From contig DVGK01000078.1 in assembly GCA_018712785.1 (NCBI GenBank), positions 1-47,862 of the forward strand: a DNA stretch of 47,862 bases, given 5' to 3'. Positions 35,084-43,195 of this stretch are shown piece by piece (the first letter of the stretch is position 1; each line of letters begins with the position of its first letter). This DNA comes from Candidatus Choladousia intestinavium. Its GTDB lineage: Bacteria; Bacillota; Clostridia; Lachnospirales; Lachnospiraceae. Under the pieces are notes generated by a model that made no database searches, had not been told where the DNA came from, and saw nothing but the letters and a program-made list of their open reading frames with translations. The translations under genes and the position numbers were made by a program.

Positions 35084-35893
35084 TTACTCTGCAGAGAATA
35101 AGTTCTGATTTACATACCCCACAGTCCCGTCATACTCTACCTTATACCAACGGTCCGTGTAGCCCACTGCCGTAAGGGTAGTGCCGGAAGCGATCGTCTG
35201 GATGATCTCTCCATCCTGGGAGGGCGTTGATCTCATATTGGCTCCCGTAGTAGCTACTACCGGAAAGCTGTCTGCATAAGTCATTACATTATATTCAAGA
35301 TCCACGGAAGATGTATCTGTGGATGCCGCAGCAGAATCGCCGGTGCTGTCAGAAGCGGATGTCTCGTTGGAAAGCTGCTGCTCAATGAGCTGCTGACGCT
35401 CCTCGTCCGTCTTTGGCGCCACCTCGGACTCAGACATATACTGCTTGGAAACGTAGCCGTTGCTGTCATAGTCATCCACGTCCACGATATACCAGTTGGG
35501 CGTCTCGCCTACAACTGTAACCTGGTCGCCCTGATAGAAGCTGCTGAAGATCTCCCCGTCTGTGCTGGGCTCTGCCCGGACGTTCACGTCATCTGAAGCA
35601 TACATGGTTCTGAGCTGATCGTACTCTGTCTCCTGAGCCTGCTCTTCTTCTAGGGTCATAGTCTGAGGCTGAGTCTCTGTCTGTGTTTCACTTTCTGTCT
35701 CCGTCTCGGTCTCGGTTTCCGTCTCAGTCTCTGTTTCAGTTTCCGTCTCGGTCTCGGTTTCGGTTTCTGTCTCGGTCTCGGTTTCGCTTTCTGTCTCAGG
35801 TTCTCTCTGCAGAACGCTGCATCCGCCCAGCATCAAGGCCATGGAAAAAACAGCCAGCAGAGCCAGAATCAGTTTTCTTTTTTTATTTTTCAT
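35084..35893 (-). CDS. SH3-domain lipoprotein with long Glu-Thr repeat
   Basis: This 269-aa protein has lipobox LGGC (Cys25), then about twenty Glu-Thr dipeptides in a row (residues about 32-75). Two SH3b units follow, with DVNVRAEPSTDGE...GYVSKQYM and ANMRSTPSQDGE...GYVNQNLF, separated by a Ser/Thr/Asp-rich linker. It is probably anchored outside the cell and wall-binding. It shares lipobox, ET linker and SH3 layout with the gene at 20653-22215, but lacks that gene's extra domains. The repeat is a hexamer (GARACN type) at DNA level. The ribosome site is AAAGGAGG. Confidence 0.9.
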   Translation of the reverse strand: MKNKKRKLILALLAVFSMALMLGGCSVLQREPETESETETETETETETETETETETETETETETETESETQTETQPQTMTLEEEQAQETEYDQLRTMYASDDVNVRAEPSTDGEIFSSFYQGDQVTVVGETPNWYIVDVDDYDSNGYVSKQYMSESEVAPKTDEERQQLIEQQLSNETSASDSTGDSAAASTDTSSVDLEYNVMTYADSFPVVATTGANMRSTPSQDGEIIQTIASGTTLTAVGYTDRWYKVEYDGTVGYVNQNLFSAE

Positions 35894-36076
35894 AATCTAC
35901 CTCCTTTGCCGTTTTACGGCAATCTGTGATCACGCAAATCTCTGCAAGCATCATAACATGACTGAGAATGGATGGCAAGAGTTATCACAAATTTTTAAAT
36001 CTTTTTTAACTTTTTCTTGCCATATTGTTACATATCCACCTTCCAGCTCTGTCTTAGCAGGTCCCGGCACAGAACC

Positions 36077-38209
36077 TTACATAGACTTGCGCTCCGCAAT
36101 CTCCGCCATTTTCGCCTCGTTCAGCCTGGTATCTCCATGAACACGGCTGTAGGAAAGGTATCCGTTCATCCGGTCGATTTTTGTAAGATTTCTGGATCCG
36201 CACTTAGGGCACACATCCATCTCCAGTTCCTGATAACCGCAGTCGTCACAGTAAGCCAGAGAAAGGTTTACTCCCTCATAATATCCCAGAGCCATAGCCC
36301 GGCGGATGAGGCTCTTAATGGCTTCCATATTATAGTCGATGGGATACCGGACGTACTGAATCTTTCCTCCGTTGCACAACTCCCAGAAGCGTCCCTCCAA
36401 ATCCTGCTTCTCAATGGGCGTCAGATCTTCTGTCACATGGCAGTGGAAGCTGTTGCTTACATAGGGACGGTCCGACACATGCTCCACAATTCCGTATTTT
36501 TTCCGGAACTGCTCTACCTGAAGCCCGCAGAGACTCTCCGCAGGCGTTCCGTAAATCGCATACAGCCAGCCGTCTTCTTCTTTAAAGGATGCCACTTTTT
36601 TATTAATATATTCCAGAACCTCCAGGGCAAAAGCGCCGTCCTGGGCAATAGATTTTCCGTTGTACAGCTCCTGCAGCTCGTTTAACGCCGTAATCCCAAA
36701 AGAAGAAGTCATGGGTTTTAAGATGGACTTAATCTTCTGGTCCGGTTTTAAATGGCCGCCGTAGAAGCCTCCCTCGCAGTAGCCAAGGGGATTGGTGGAC
36801 GCCCGCATCTCTCCCAGATATTCATAAGTCCGAATATGCAGTCTGCGGATCATCTCCAGATAATAGTCCAGCACCTCATAAAAGTCTCGGCTCTCTGCTC
36901 TGGCCTTGGCCAGAATCATGGGAAGGTGGAGGCTGACCGCTCCCACATTGAACCTGCCCACAAACACCGGCTTATCCTCCTCATCAGCCGGTTTCATTCC
37001 GCCCCGCTCATACCAGGGACTTAAAAATGCCCGGCAGCCCATGGGGCTGATCACCCGTCCGTATTTCTTATACATGCTGGAGATATAGCCCTCCCCTGTC
37101 ATGGAAAGCCAGTCCGGGTACATGGTCTTGGCTGAGCACTGAACACCGGCTTCAAAAACATCCTCGCACTCCCCTCCCGGCCCGTGAAGCTTTTCATCAT
37201 AAAGAAATACGATCTTCGGAAAGAGAACTGGTTTTTTATTTCCCGGTTTCCCCTGTCCTCCCTTATGCACCTCCAGAAGAGAGGTGGAAATCATCTTGGC
37301 AAACCGACTGGTTCCAAGGCCGATGGTTACTGTCACAAAGGGATAATCCCCTCTGGAGGAGCCCACTGTATTCAGTTTATATTCGATCCCCTGCCAACCC
37401 TGGTCGCAGTCCCGACGCACCTTGTCCGACGCATACTGAAGAGCCTTCTCTTCCACATGCTCCCAGGAAGGATCCGCGTATTTTCTGTATTCTTCCTGAT
37501 ACTTTTTAAAGCTCTTGACCGCGTAGGGCTCCAGAATCTTATCCACCTCCGGTACAGTAAAGCCCCCGTACTGCTGGGCAGCCGTACTGAGAATAATATC
37601 TCCCATTACGTCAAAAGCCGTATCCAGCGTCTTGGGCTCATTGTACCAGACATTTCCCATCTCAAAGCCGTCCTTCAGAACCGCCCCCACATCGAAAAGG
37701 CAGCAGTTCATGGTATCAAGCCGGGCGGACTGGTCATGGATGTAAATGTAACCATCCTTGCATGCCTGCAGCTCGTCCCGAGTCATAAAGAACTTTCTGT
37801 ACAGTTCTTTATTTAACTCATTGAAAATCAGACTTCTCTTGGTAGCCACCAGAGCGCTGTCCGTATTGGCGTTGCTCTTATCTCCGATATAGCGGATGGA
37901 CTGGCTTTTGGTATATACATCATCCATCATATGGATAAAATCCAGCTTATAATTCCGGTAGTCCCGGTAGCTCTTAGCCACAGCGGGATTGACCGCCTCC
38001 AGGGCCCCCTCTACAATGTTGTGCATTTCCTGAATGGTAATGCCTTCCTTCTTCAGAGACTCTGCTTTCTCCTTGGCAAAGCCGCACAGAAAGTCCAGTT
38101 CTTCCTTTGAAAAATTGTAAAGAATCCGGGCCGCTGATTTGTTTACTGCCACGACAATCTTCTGAACATTAAATTCTTCCTGGGTCCCGTCTTTTTTTAT
38201 AACATACAT
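36077..38209 (-). CDS. nrdD: Anaerobic (class III) ribonucleoside-triphosphate reductase
   Basis: Reduces ribonucleotides to deoxyribonucleotides without oxygen; 710 aa. An ATP-cone lies at 1-90 (MYVIKKDGTQEEFNVQKIV). Catalytic-barrel marks are NCCLFDVG (169-175), active-site Cys392 in PMGCRAFLSPW, and GRFNVGAVSLHLP. A C-terminal zinc site has Cys654, Cys657, Cys667 and Cys670. The end of the protein reads NGYLSYSRVHGDTRLNEAK. Where standard NrdD has N-x-G-K with the radical glycine, this one has NEAK (Ala699), and the nearest glycine is Gly692. No nrdG activase is adjacent. Two probable NrdR boxes flank the promoter. Confidence 0.88.
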   Translation of the reverse strand: MYVIKKDGTQEEFNVQKIVVAVNKSAARILYNFSKEELDFLCGFAKEKAESLKKEGITIQEMHNIVEGALEAVNPAVAKSYRDYRNYKLDFIHMMDDVYTKSQSIRYIGDKSNANTDSALVATKRSLIFNELNKELYRKFFMTRDELQACKDGYIYIHDQSARLDTMNCCLFDVGAVLKDGFEMGNVWYNEPKTLDTAFDVMGDIILSTAAQQYGGFTVPEVDKILEPYAVKSFKKYQEEYRKYADPSWEHVEEKALQYASDKVRRDCDQGWQGIEYKLNTVGSSRGDYPFVTVTIGLGTSRFAKMISTSLLEVHKGGQGKPGNKKPVLFPKIVFLYDEKLHGPGGECEDVFEAGVQCSAKTMYPDWLSMTGEGYISSMYKKYGRVISPMGCRAFLSPWYERGGMKPADEEDKPVFVGRFNVGAVSLHLPMILAKARAESRDFYEVLDYYLEMIRRLHIRTYEYLGEMRASTNPLGYCEGGFYGGHLKPDQKIKSILKPMTSSFGITALNELQELYNGKSIAQDGAFALEVLEYINKKVASFKEEDGWLYAIYGTPAESLCGLQVEQFRKKYGIVEHVSDRPYVSNSFHCHVTEDLTPIEKQDLEGRFWELCNGGKIQYVRYPIDYNMEAIKSLIRRAMALGYYEGVNLSLAYCDDCGYQELEMDVCPKCGSRNLTKIDRMNGYLSYSRVHGDTRLNEAKMAEIAERKSM

Positions 38210-38303
38210 CTTTTAACTGCTCCTCCGTCTGTTTGAAGTCCCGCCGGAACTCATCTGCCTTTCCCCATGGAAAGCTTCGATGCAGCGGTTAAGAATCCCG
38301 CAG

Positions 38304-38350
38304 ATTCTATATCTGGTATTATATCGCCGTTTTATATCTATATTTTGTGC
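38304..38350 (-). promoter_or_regulatory. Two NrdR-box-like sites around the nrdD promoter
   Basis: On the minus strand the 16-mers GCACAAAATATAGATA (38335-38350) and ATACCAGATATAGAAT (38304-38319) each match about 11-12 of 16 places of the NrdR consensus (ACACWATATATWGTGT). Their centres are exactly 31 bp apart, three helix turns. A TATAAT -10 box lies between them (38318-38323), so NrdR binding would block RNA polymerase. Confidence 0.55.
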
Positions 38351-38415
38351 AAGCAAAGCCAGTATACCGTATCTTCCGAGATTTTTCAAGAAGGAAAACC
38401 GAAAGAAGAACTCCT

Positions 38416-39732
38416 CTATCTGGGCCGATCCCCATCCAAAATCTGAGAGGAAGAGAAATACTGGTCAAAGTTCGCGGGAAGCTGGTCAAAGACGTAACCG
38501 GTTACCATTCTTCTGGTCTGTCTCAAATAATTCTCATTTACTTCCAGATGATCCCCCTCGGTCCAGGTTCCGATAAAGTAATGAAATCCCTGATCCATCA
38601 GGTAAACAGCCTTCTCTGTACTGTAGTCCACCTCCGCTCCGTAGGGATACATCAGGATATCCGTCTGACCTACCAGGGATTCGATTGTGTTCTTCCACTG
38701 GGTAATGTCCTGCTGCAGACCCTCATAAGACATATCACTCATATAAGTGTAGCTGTATCCGGCGCAGGCAAACTGCCATCCGTCTTCTGTCAGCTTCTGA
38801 GCGATGGCCCGGACAGTGTCCTGGTTTTCCTGAGCGCTGGCAGAAGTCTCCTCCGAGAGATCATATCCGAAGGCCCCGTTTACCCCCGACAGGGAAATAA
38901 TTCCTCTTGCCCCGCCCAGAGAGAAATCCGGATGTTCCTGGATAAACACGTTCAGAACCGGCACGATATCGTATGCCCCTGTAAGATCGTGCCCCTCCGA
39001 ATCTGTATATACGGCCTGGACCTCTCCCTGGTCGTTCAGGGTCAGGCGTGTAGCAATGCCGTCCCCGTTCACTACAGAGCTGTAATTCAGGTTGTCTACA
39101 GAGAGAATCAGAGGCTTCTTCCCCTGGGGGACCAGCGGGTTTTTCTGTGTCAGAGTCACATTTCCATTCTCATCCTGCGTCTCCTCCACAAGGCTGTGAA
39201 TGTCAATCAGCACGTATCCGTTATCATAGAGCTGCTGCAGTATTCCCTGAAACTCAGATAGGGTAATCATATTGGAATCATACGTTGCTTCATTCCCGTC
39301 TCCGTCAAAGGCCAGAGAGGTATCGGCAATCAGGTTCGTAAAGCTCAGATGGCCGATATCCCCCTCATATTCATACATACTGTCCAAGGCTTCCTGATAT
39401 GCGGCGATGGCCTCTGTCACCCTCTCATCCTCCTGAGAAATATCCGAGTTCTGCAGAAGAGAAATAGCTTCCTCATATTCGTACTGTTCAGCCAGATTCT
39501 CAGCCTCATCCAGAACAGAGGTAAGCTGTTCCTCTACTGCTGCCTCGGACTCTTCCTGCTCCCGTTCCGCTTTCATTTTCGGCGTCTCCACCGGTTCATT
39601 ATTCTCATACTGCCCCAGAGTTCCAATACTCTCGGCGATCTGATAATTCAATACACTTCTGGCACAGCCTGACAGCGTCAGGCAGGCTCCCAGTCCTAAA
39701 AGAACCGCTGCCATCCTCTTTAATCTGCTCAT
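38416..39732 (-). CDS. Polysaccharide-deacetylase-like lipoprotein without catalytic motif
   Basis: This 438-aa lipoprotein has lipobox LSGC (Cys23), a coiled-coil/TPR-like helical region (about 55-125), then a NodB-like domain. The usual catalytic DD pair in the first motif reads LSVDNLNYS (Asp213-Asn214). The His motif (H-S/T-x-x-x-H) is replaced by YTYMSDMSYE, while MYPYG near 355 resembles the third motif. It is probably not an active deacetylase and may bind wall glycans. The start follows GGGGGAC. It has its own promoter (39793-39821). Confidence 0.78.
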   Translation of the reverse strand: MSRLKRMAAVLLGLGACLTLSGCARSVLNYQIAESIGTLGQYENNEPVETPKMKAEREQEESEAAVEEQLTSVLDEAENLAEQYEYEEAISLLQNSDISQEDERVTEAIAAYQEALDSMYEYEGDIGHLSFTNLIADTSLAFDGDGNEATYDSNMITLSEFQGILQQLYDNGYVLIDIHSLVEETQDENGNVTLTQKNPLVPQGKKPLILSVDNLNYSSVVNGDGIATRLTLNDQGEVQAVYTDSEGHDLTGAYDIVPVLNVFIQEHPDFSLGGARGIISLSGVNGAFGYDLSEETSASAQENQDTVRAIAQKLTEDGWQFACAGYSYTYMSDMSYEGLQQDITQWKNTIESLVGQTDILMYPYGAEVDYSTEKAVYLMDQGFHYFIGTWTEGDHLEVNENYLRQTRRMVTGYVFDQLPANFDQYFSSSQILDGDRPR

Positions 39733-39792
39733 GAGTCCCCCTTTTCCTTATAAGAAGCTTAAAAGCTATAACAGTGAAAACAATGTATCACC

Positions 39793-39821
39793 ATTATAGC
39801 TTTCCTCTTTTCCGCAGACAA
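39793..39821 (-). promoter_or_regulatory. Promoter of the deacetylase-like gene, inside a palindrome
   Basis: On the minus strand TTGTCT (39816-39821) and TATAAT (39793-39798) are 17 bp apart. The -10 box is one arm of an inverted repeat (AAAGCTATAA ... TTATAGCTTT, about 39760-39802). The same repeat lies right behind gatB and might also act as its terminator stem. Confidence 0.6.
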
Positions 39822-39840
39822 GCCCCTTTTGAAGAATCCG

Positions 39841-41274
39841 TCAGGAAAGAAGTTCTTTTAACAGCCGGTTTACCATTCCGGGATCTGCTTTTCCCTTCAT
39901 AGCTTTCATGGTCTGTCCCACCAGAAATCCAAGAGCCTTTGCCTTTCCTCTCTTATAGTCTGAAACAGACTGGGGATTATCACCGATGACCCGCTCTATG
40001 ATTTTCCTCAGTTCTCCCTCGTCATTTACCGTCTTCAGACCGTTCTCTTCCACATATGTCTCCGGGTTGATATCCTCCAGGAAGATCTTCTCAAAGACCT
40101 CCTTTGCCACAGTCTGATTGATAACGCCTTCTTCTGTCATCAGAATCAGCTTTGCCAGATGCTCCGGAGAAAAATGAAGCTCTTCCGGCTCCATAGCCTC
40201 TTCCTTCAGAAGCCGCAGAGTTTCTCCCATCAGCCAGTTGGAAACCTTTTTAGGCTTATGGCACAGAGCCGTTGTTTCCTCAAACAGATCCGCCAGCCGC
40301 TTGGAGCCAGTAAGGATTTCCGCGTCATAGTCCGGAATATCAAATTCCTTTTTATACCGTTCCAGTTTTTCCGTGCGCAGCTCCGGCTGCCTGGAACGGA
40401 TTTCCTCAAGCCAAACGTCGCTGATTTCCACTGGAACCAGATCCGGATCCGGGAAATAGCGGTAATCGTGGGCATCCTCCTTGGAACGCATAGGATAAGA
40501 ATACTCCTTGTTGTCATCCCAGCGGCGCGTTTCCTGAATCACTTCCTTCCCCTCTTCCAGAAGCTCAATCTGTCTTGCCCGCTCTCCCTCAATGGCTCTG
40601 GCAATAGCTTTAAAAGAATTCAGGTTTTTCATCTCTGTCCTGGTGCCCAGTATCTGGGAGCCCGCCTCCCGTACGGACAGGTTTACATCCGCCCGCATAG
40701 AGCCCTCCTGAAGCTTGCAGTCGGAGGCTCCCAGATACTGAATAATCAGTCTGAGCTTATCCAGATAGGCAATGACTTCCTCCGCGCTTCTCATATCCGG
40801 CTCTGACACAATCTCAATCAGCGGGACGCCGCTTCTGTTATAATCCACTAAGGAACAGTCTTCCCACTCATCATGAATCAGCTTTCCGGCGTCCTCCTCC
40901 ATATGGATCTCATGGATTCCTATGGTCTTCTTTCCGGAAGGAGTCTCAATCTCGATTCCTCCTTCATAGCACACCGGAAGATAAAGCTGAGAAATCTGAT
41001 AATTCTGGGGATTATCCGGATAGAAGTAATTCTTCCGGTCAAACTTGCAGTACTGGTGAATCCTGCAGTTTGTGGCAAGCCCCACCGCCACTGCCAGCTC
41101 CACGACTTTTTTGTTCAGAACAGGAAGCGCTCCCGGCATTCCTGTACACACGGGACACGTATGGGTATTGGGCGCTCCCCCGAAAGCGGTGGAGCAGCCG
41201 CAGAATATTTTTGTCTTTGTGGCCAGTTCTACATGAACCTCCAGGCCAATCACTGTTTCGTACTGTTTTGCCAT
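39841..41274 (-). CDS. gatB: Asp-tRNA(Asn)/Glu-tRNA(Gln) amidotransferase subunit B
   Basis: Activates the misacylated Asp or Glu on tRNA by phosphorylation and passes it to ammonia from GatA. It is 477 aa. ETVIGLEVHVELAT and CGCSTAFGGAPNTHTCPVCTGMPGALPVLN hold zinc Cys; RKNYFYPDNPQNYQISQ, GTRTEMKNLNSF and DYRYFPDPDLVP are GatB hallmarks. A C-terminal YqeY-like tail ends GKADPGMVNRLLKELLS. ATG 41274 is chosen because AAGGAGG lies ahead. It is the last gene of the amidation operon. Confidence 0.96.
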   Translation of the reverse strand: MAKQYETVIGLEVHVELATKTKIFCGCSTAFGGAPNTHTCPVCTGMPGALPVLNKKVVELAVAVGLATNCRIHQYCKFDRKNYFYPDNPQNYQISQLYLPVCYEGGIEIETPSGKKTIGIHEIHMEEDAGKLIHDEWEDCSLVDYNRSGVPLIEIVSEPDMRSAEEVIAYLDKLRLIIQYLGASDCKLQEGSMRADVNLSVREAGSQILGTRTEMKNLNSFKAIARAIEGERARQIELLEEGKEVIQETRRWDDNKEYSYPMRSKEDAHDYRYFPDPDLVPVEISDVWLEEIRSRQPELRTEKLERYKKEFDIPDYDAEILTGSKRLADLFEETTALCHKPKKVSNWLMGETLRLLKEEAMEPEELHFSPEHLAKLILMTEEGVINQTVAKEVFEKIFLEDINPETYVEENGLKTVNDEGELRKIIERVIGDNPQSVSDYKRGKAKALGFLVGQTMKAMKGKADPGMVNRLLKELLS

Positions 41275-41304
41275 CTTCTGACCCTCCTTCACTGGTGTAT
41301 CTGC

Positions 41305-42786
41305 TTAATTCTTTTTTGCGTCCGCCCAGCTTAAGGACGGTCCCCGGAAGGCGCCTCTTCCCTGCTCCAGTCCGTATGCGGCTCTGAAAATTTTCTTTTC
41401 CTGGAAACAGTCCCCGATCAGCTGCACGCCGATGGGGAGCCCTCTCTGATCCGTTCCCATGGGCAGAGAAATTCCGGGAAGGCCTGCCAGGTTCACAGAT
41501 ACTGTATAGATATCTCCCAGATACATTTTAAGAGGATCCTTCAGGCTTTCGCCGATTCTGGGAGCTGTGGCGGGGGCCACCGGTCCCAGAATAGCGTCGT
41601 ACTTTTCAAAAGCCTGGTCAAAGGCCTGCTTGATCATGGCTTTTACCTTCAGCGCCTTAAGGTAATACGCGTCGTAATATCCGGAGCTGAGCACGAAGGA
41701 GCCCAGCATGATCCTTCTTTTTACTTCTTCTCCAAACCCTTCCGACCGGCTTTTCTTATACATTCCGTGGAGCCCTTCATACTCTTCTGCCCGATATCCG
41801 TACTTCACGCCGTCGAACCTGGAAAGGTTGGAGCTGGCCTCCGCCGAGGCAATTACATAGTAAGCAGGTATGGCATAGTCCACCAGCTTCAGAGAAAATT
41901 CTTCCACTTGGGCCCCCTGGGCTTTCAGGATCTCTGCCGCTTTTTTCACCGCTTCCCCCACCTGGAGATCCAGTCCCTCTGACAGATATTCTGCCGGGAT
42001 CCCGATTTTCATCCCTTTGACGTCCCCTGTCAGGGCGGCAGTGAAATCCAGATCCTTTCTCTCTATAGAGGTACTGTCCTTGGAATCATGGGAGGCAAGA
42101 ATCTCCAGCAGCGCGGCACAGTCCTCAACATTTCCGGCAATGGGGCCGATCTGATCCAGGGAAGAACCGTAAGCGATCAGTCCGTATCTGGAAACCGTTC
42201 CGTAAGTAGGTTTAATTCCTGTCACACCGCAGAAAGAGCTGGGCTGCCGGATGGACCCCCCCGTGTCAGACCCCAGGGCGCAGGGAACCATTCCCGCGGC
42301 CACCGCGGCACAGGAGCCCCCGGAGGATCCTCCCGGCACATGCTCCGGATTCCATGGATTTCTGGTGATTTTAAACGCGGAAGTTTCCGTGGTGCTTCCC
42401 ATGGCAAACTCATCCATATTCGTCTTTCCCGCAATTACCATTCCCGCCTTTTCCAGATTCACCACTGCCTCCGCGGAATAAGGCGGCTCAAAGTTATAAA
42501 GGATTTTTGAGCTGCAGGTAGTCTTCATTCCTTTTGTACAGATATTATCCTTGACTCCTATGGGAACCCCGGCCAGCGGCCCCGTAAGCTCCCCCCGGTC
42601 CATCTGCTTCTGTACCTGTTCCGCCCGCTTCAAAGCCCGCTCTTCATCTACCGTCACGAAGCTTCCCACAGCCGGATCTAATTTCTCAATCTGTTCCAGA
42701 GATGCTTTGACCGCCTCTGTCACAGAAATCTCTCTCTTCCTGATTTTTCTGCCTGTTTCCAGGGCTGTTAAATTTTTGATCTGCAT
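41305..42786 (-). CDS. gatA: Asp-tRNA(Asn)/Glu-tRNA(Gln) amidotransferase subunit A
   Basis: Amidase-signature subunit that hydrolyses Gln or Asn to give ammonia. It is 493 aa. The catalytic Ser-cisSer-Lys triad lies in GVKDNI (Lys), PGGSSGGSCAAVAAG and GSDTGGSIRQPSSFCG. GLIAYGSSLDQIGP and GLPGISLPMG are further family marks. ATG 42786 (MQIKNLTALETG) has AAAGGATG ahead; an in-frame start at 42849 has no site. It works in a complex with GatB and GatC. Confidence 0.96.
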   Translation of the reverse strand: MQIKNLTALETGRKIRKREISVTEAVKASLEQIEKLDPAVGSFVTVDEERALKRAEQVQKQMDRGELTGPLAGVPIGVKDNICTKGMKTTCSSKILYNFEPPYSAEAVVNLEKAGMVIAGKTNMDEFAMGSTTETSAFKITRNPWNPEHVPGGSSGGSCAAVAAGMVPCALGSDTGGSIRQPSSFCGVTGIKPTYGTVSRYGLIAYGSSLDQIGPIAGNVEDCAALLEILASHDSKDSTSIERKDLDFTAALTGDVKGMKIGIPAEYLSEGLDLQVGEAVKKAAEILKAQGAQVEEFSLKLVDYAIPAYYVIASAEASSNLSRFDGVKYGYRAEEYEGLHGMYKKSRSEGFGEEVKRRIMLGSFVLSSGYYDAYYLKALKVKAMIKQAFDQAFEKYDAILGPVAPATAPRIGESLKDPLKMYLGDIYTVSVNLAGLPGISLPMGTDQRGLPIGVQLIGDCFQEKKIFRAAYGLEQGRGAFRGPSLSWADAKKN

Positions 42787-42883
42787 ATTGGCACATCCTT
42801 TCCGTCTCACTGCCGTCCCTTTAGCGCCCGGCATCCTCCTGGGCATCATGTCGCGGCGCTCGGCGTCCCGCCGTCTTCTGCCT

Positions 42884-43177
42884 CTACTCTACCGTCTTAG
42901 GCACGTTAAAGGCTCCCTCCTTCTGATCAGGGGCATTTTTCAAAATCTCTTCTCTTGTGTCCCCGTTCGTCACCTGATCCTCACGGAATACATTTTTTAC
43001 CGGAAACACGTGAGACATAGGCTCCACCCCTTCCGTATCAAGCTCTCCCAGTTTATCAATATAATCCAGAAGCTTGCCCATATCCTCCTTGGCCTGTTCC
43101 TTTTCCGTACCGGAAAGCTCAAGCTGCGCTAAAATTCCTACATATTCAATCGTCTCATCACTGATTCTGCCTGCCAT
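42884..43177 (-). CDS. gatC: Asp-tRNA(Asn)/Glu-tRNA(Gln) amidotransferase subunit C
   Basis: This 97-aa subunit ties GatA to Gat[51 protein letters not shown] is the family core, with the C-terminal [29 protein letters not shown] stretch. GGAGGAAAG lies before ATG. It is the third gene of the operon, after the zinc-ribbon protein by 18 bp. Confidence 0.95.
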   Translation of the reverse strand: MAGRISDETIEYVGILAQLELSGTEKEQAKEDMGKLLDYIDKLGELDTEGVEPMSHVFPVKNVFREDQVTNGDTREEILKNAPDQKEGAFNVPKTVE

Positions 43178-43195
43178 TTTCTTTCCTCCAAAACC

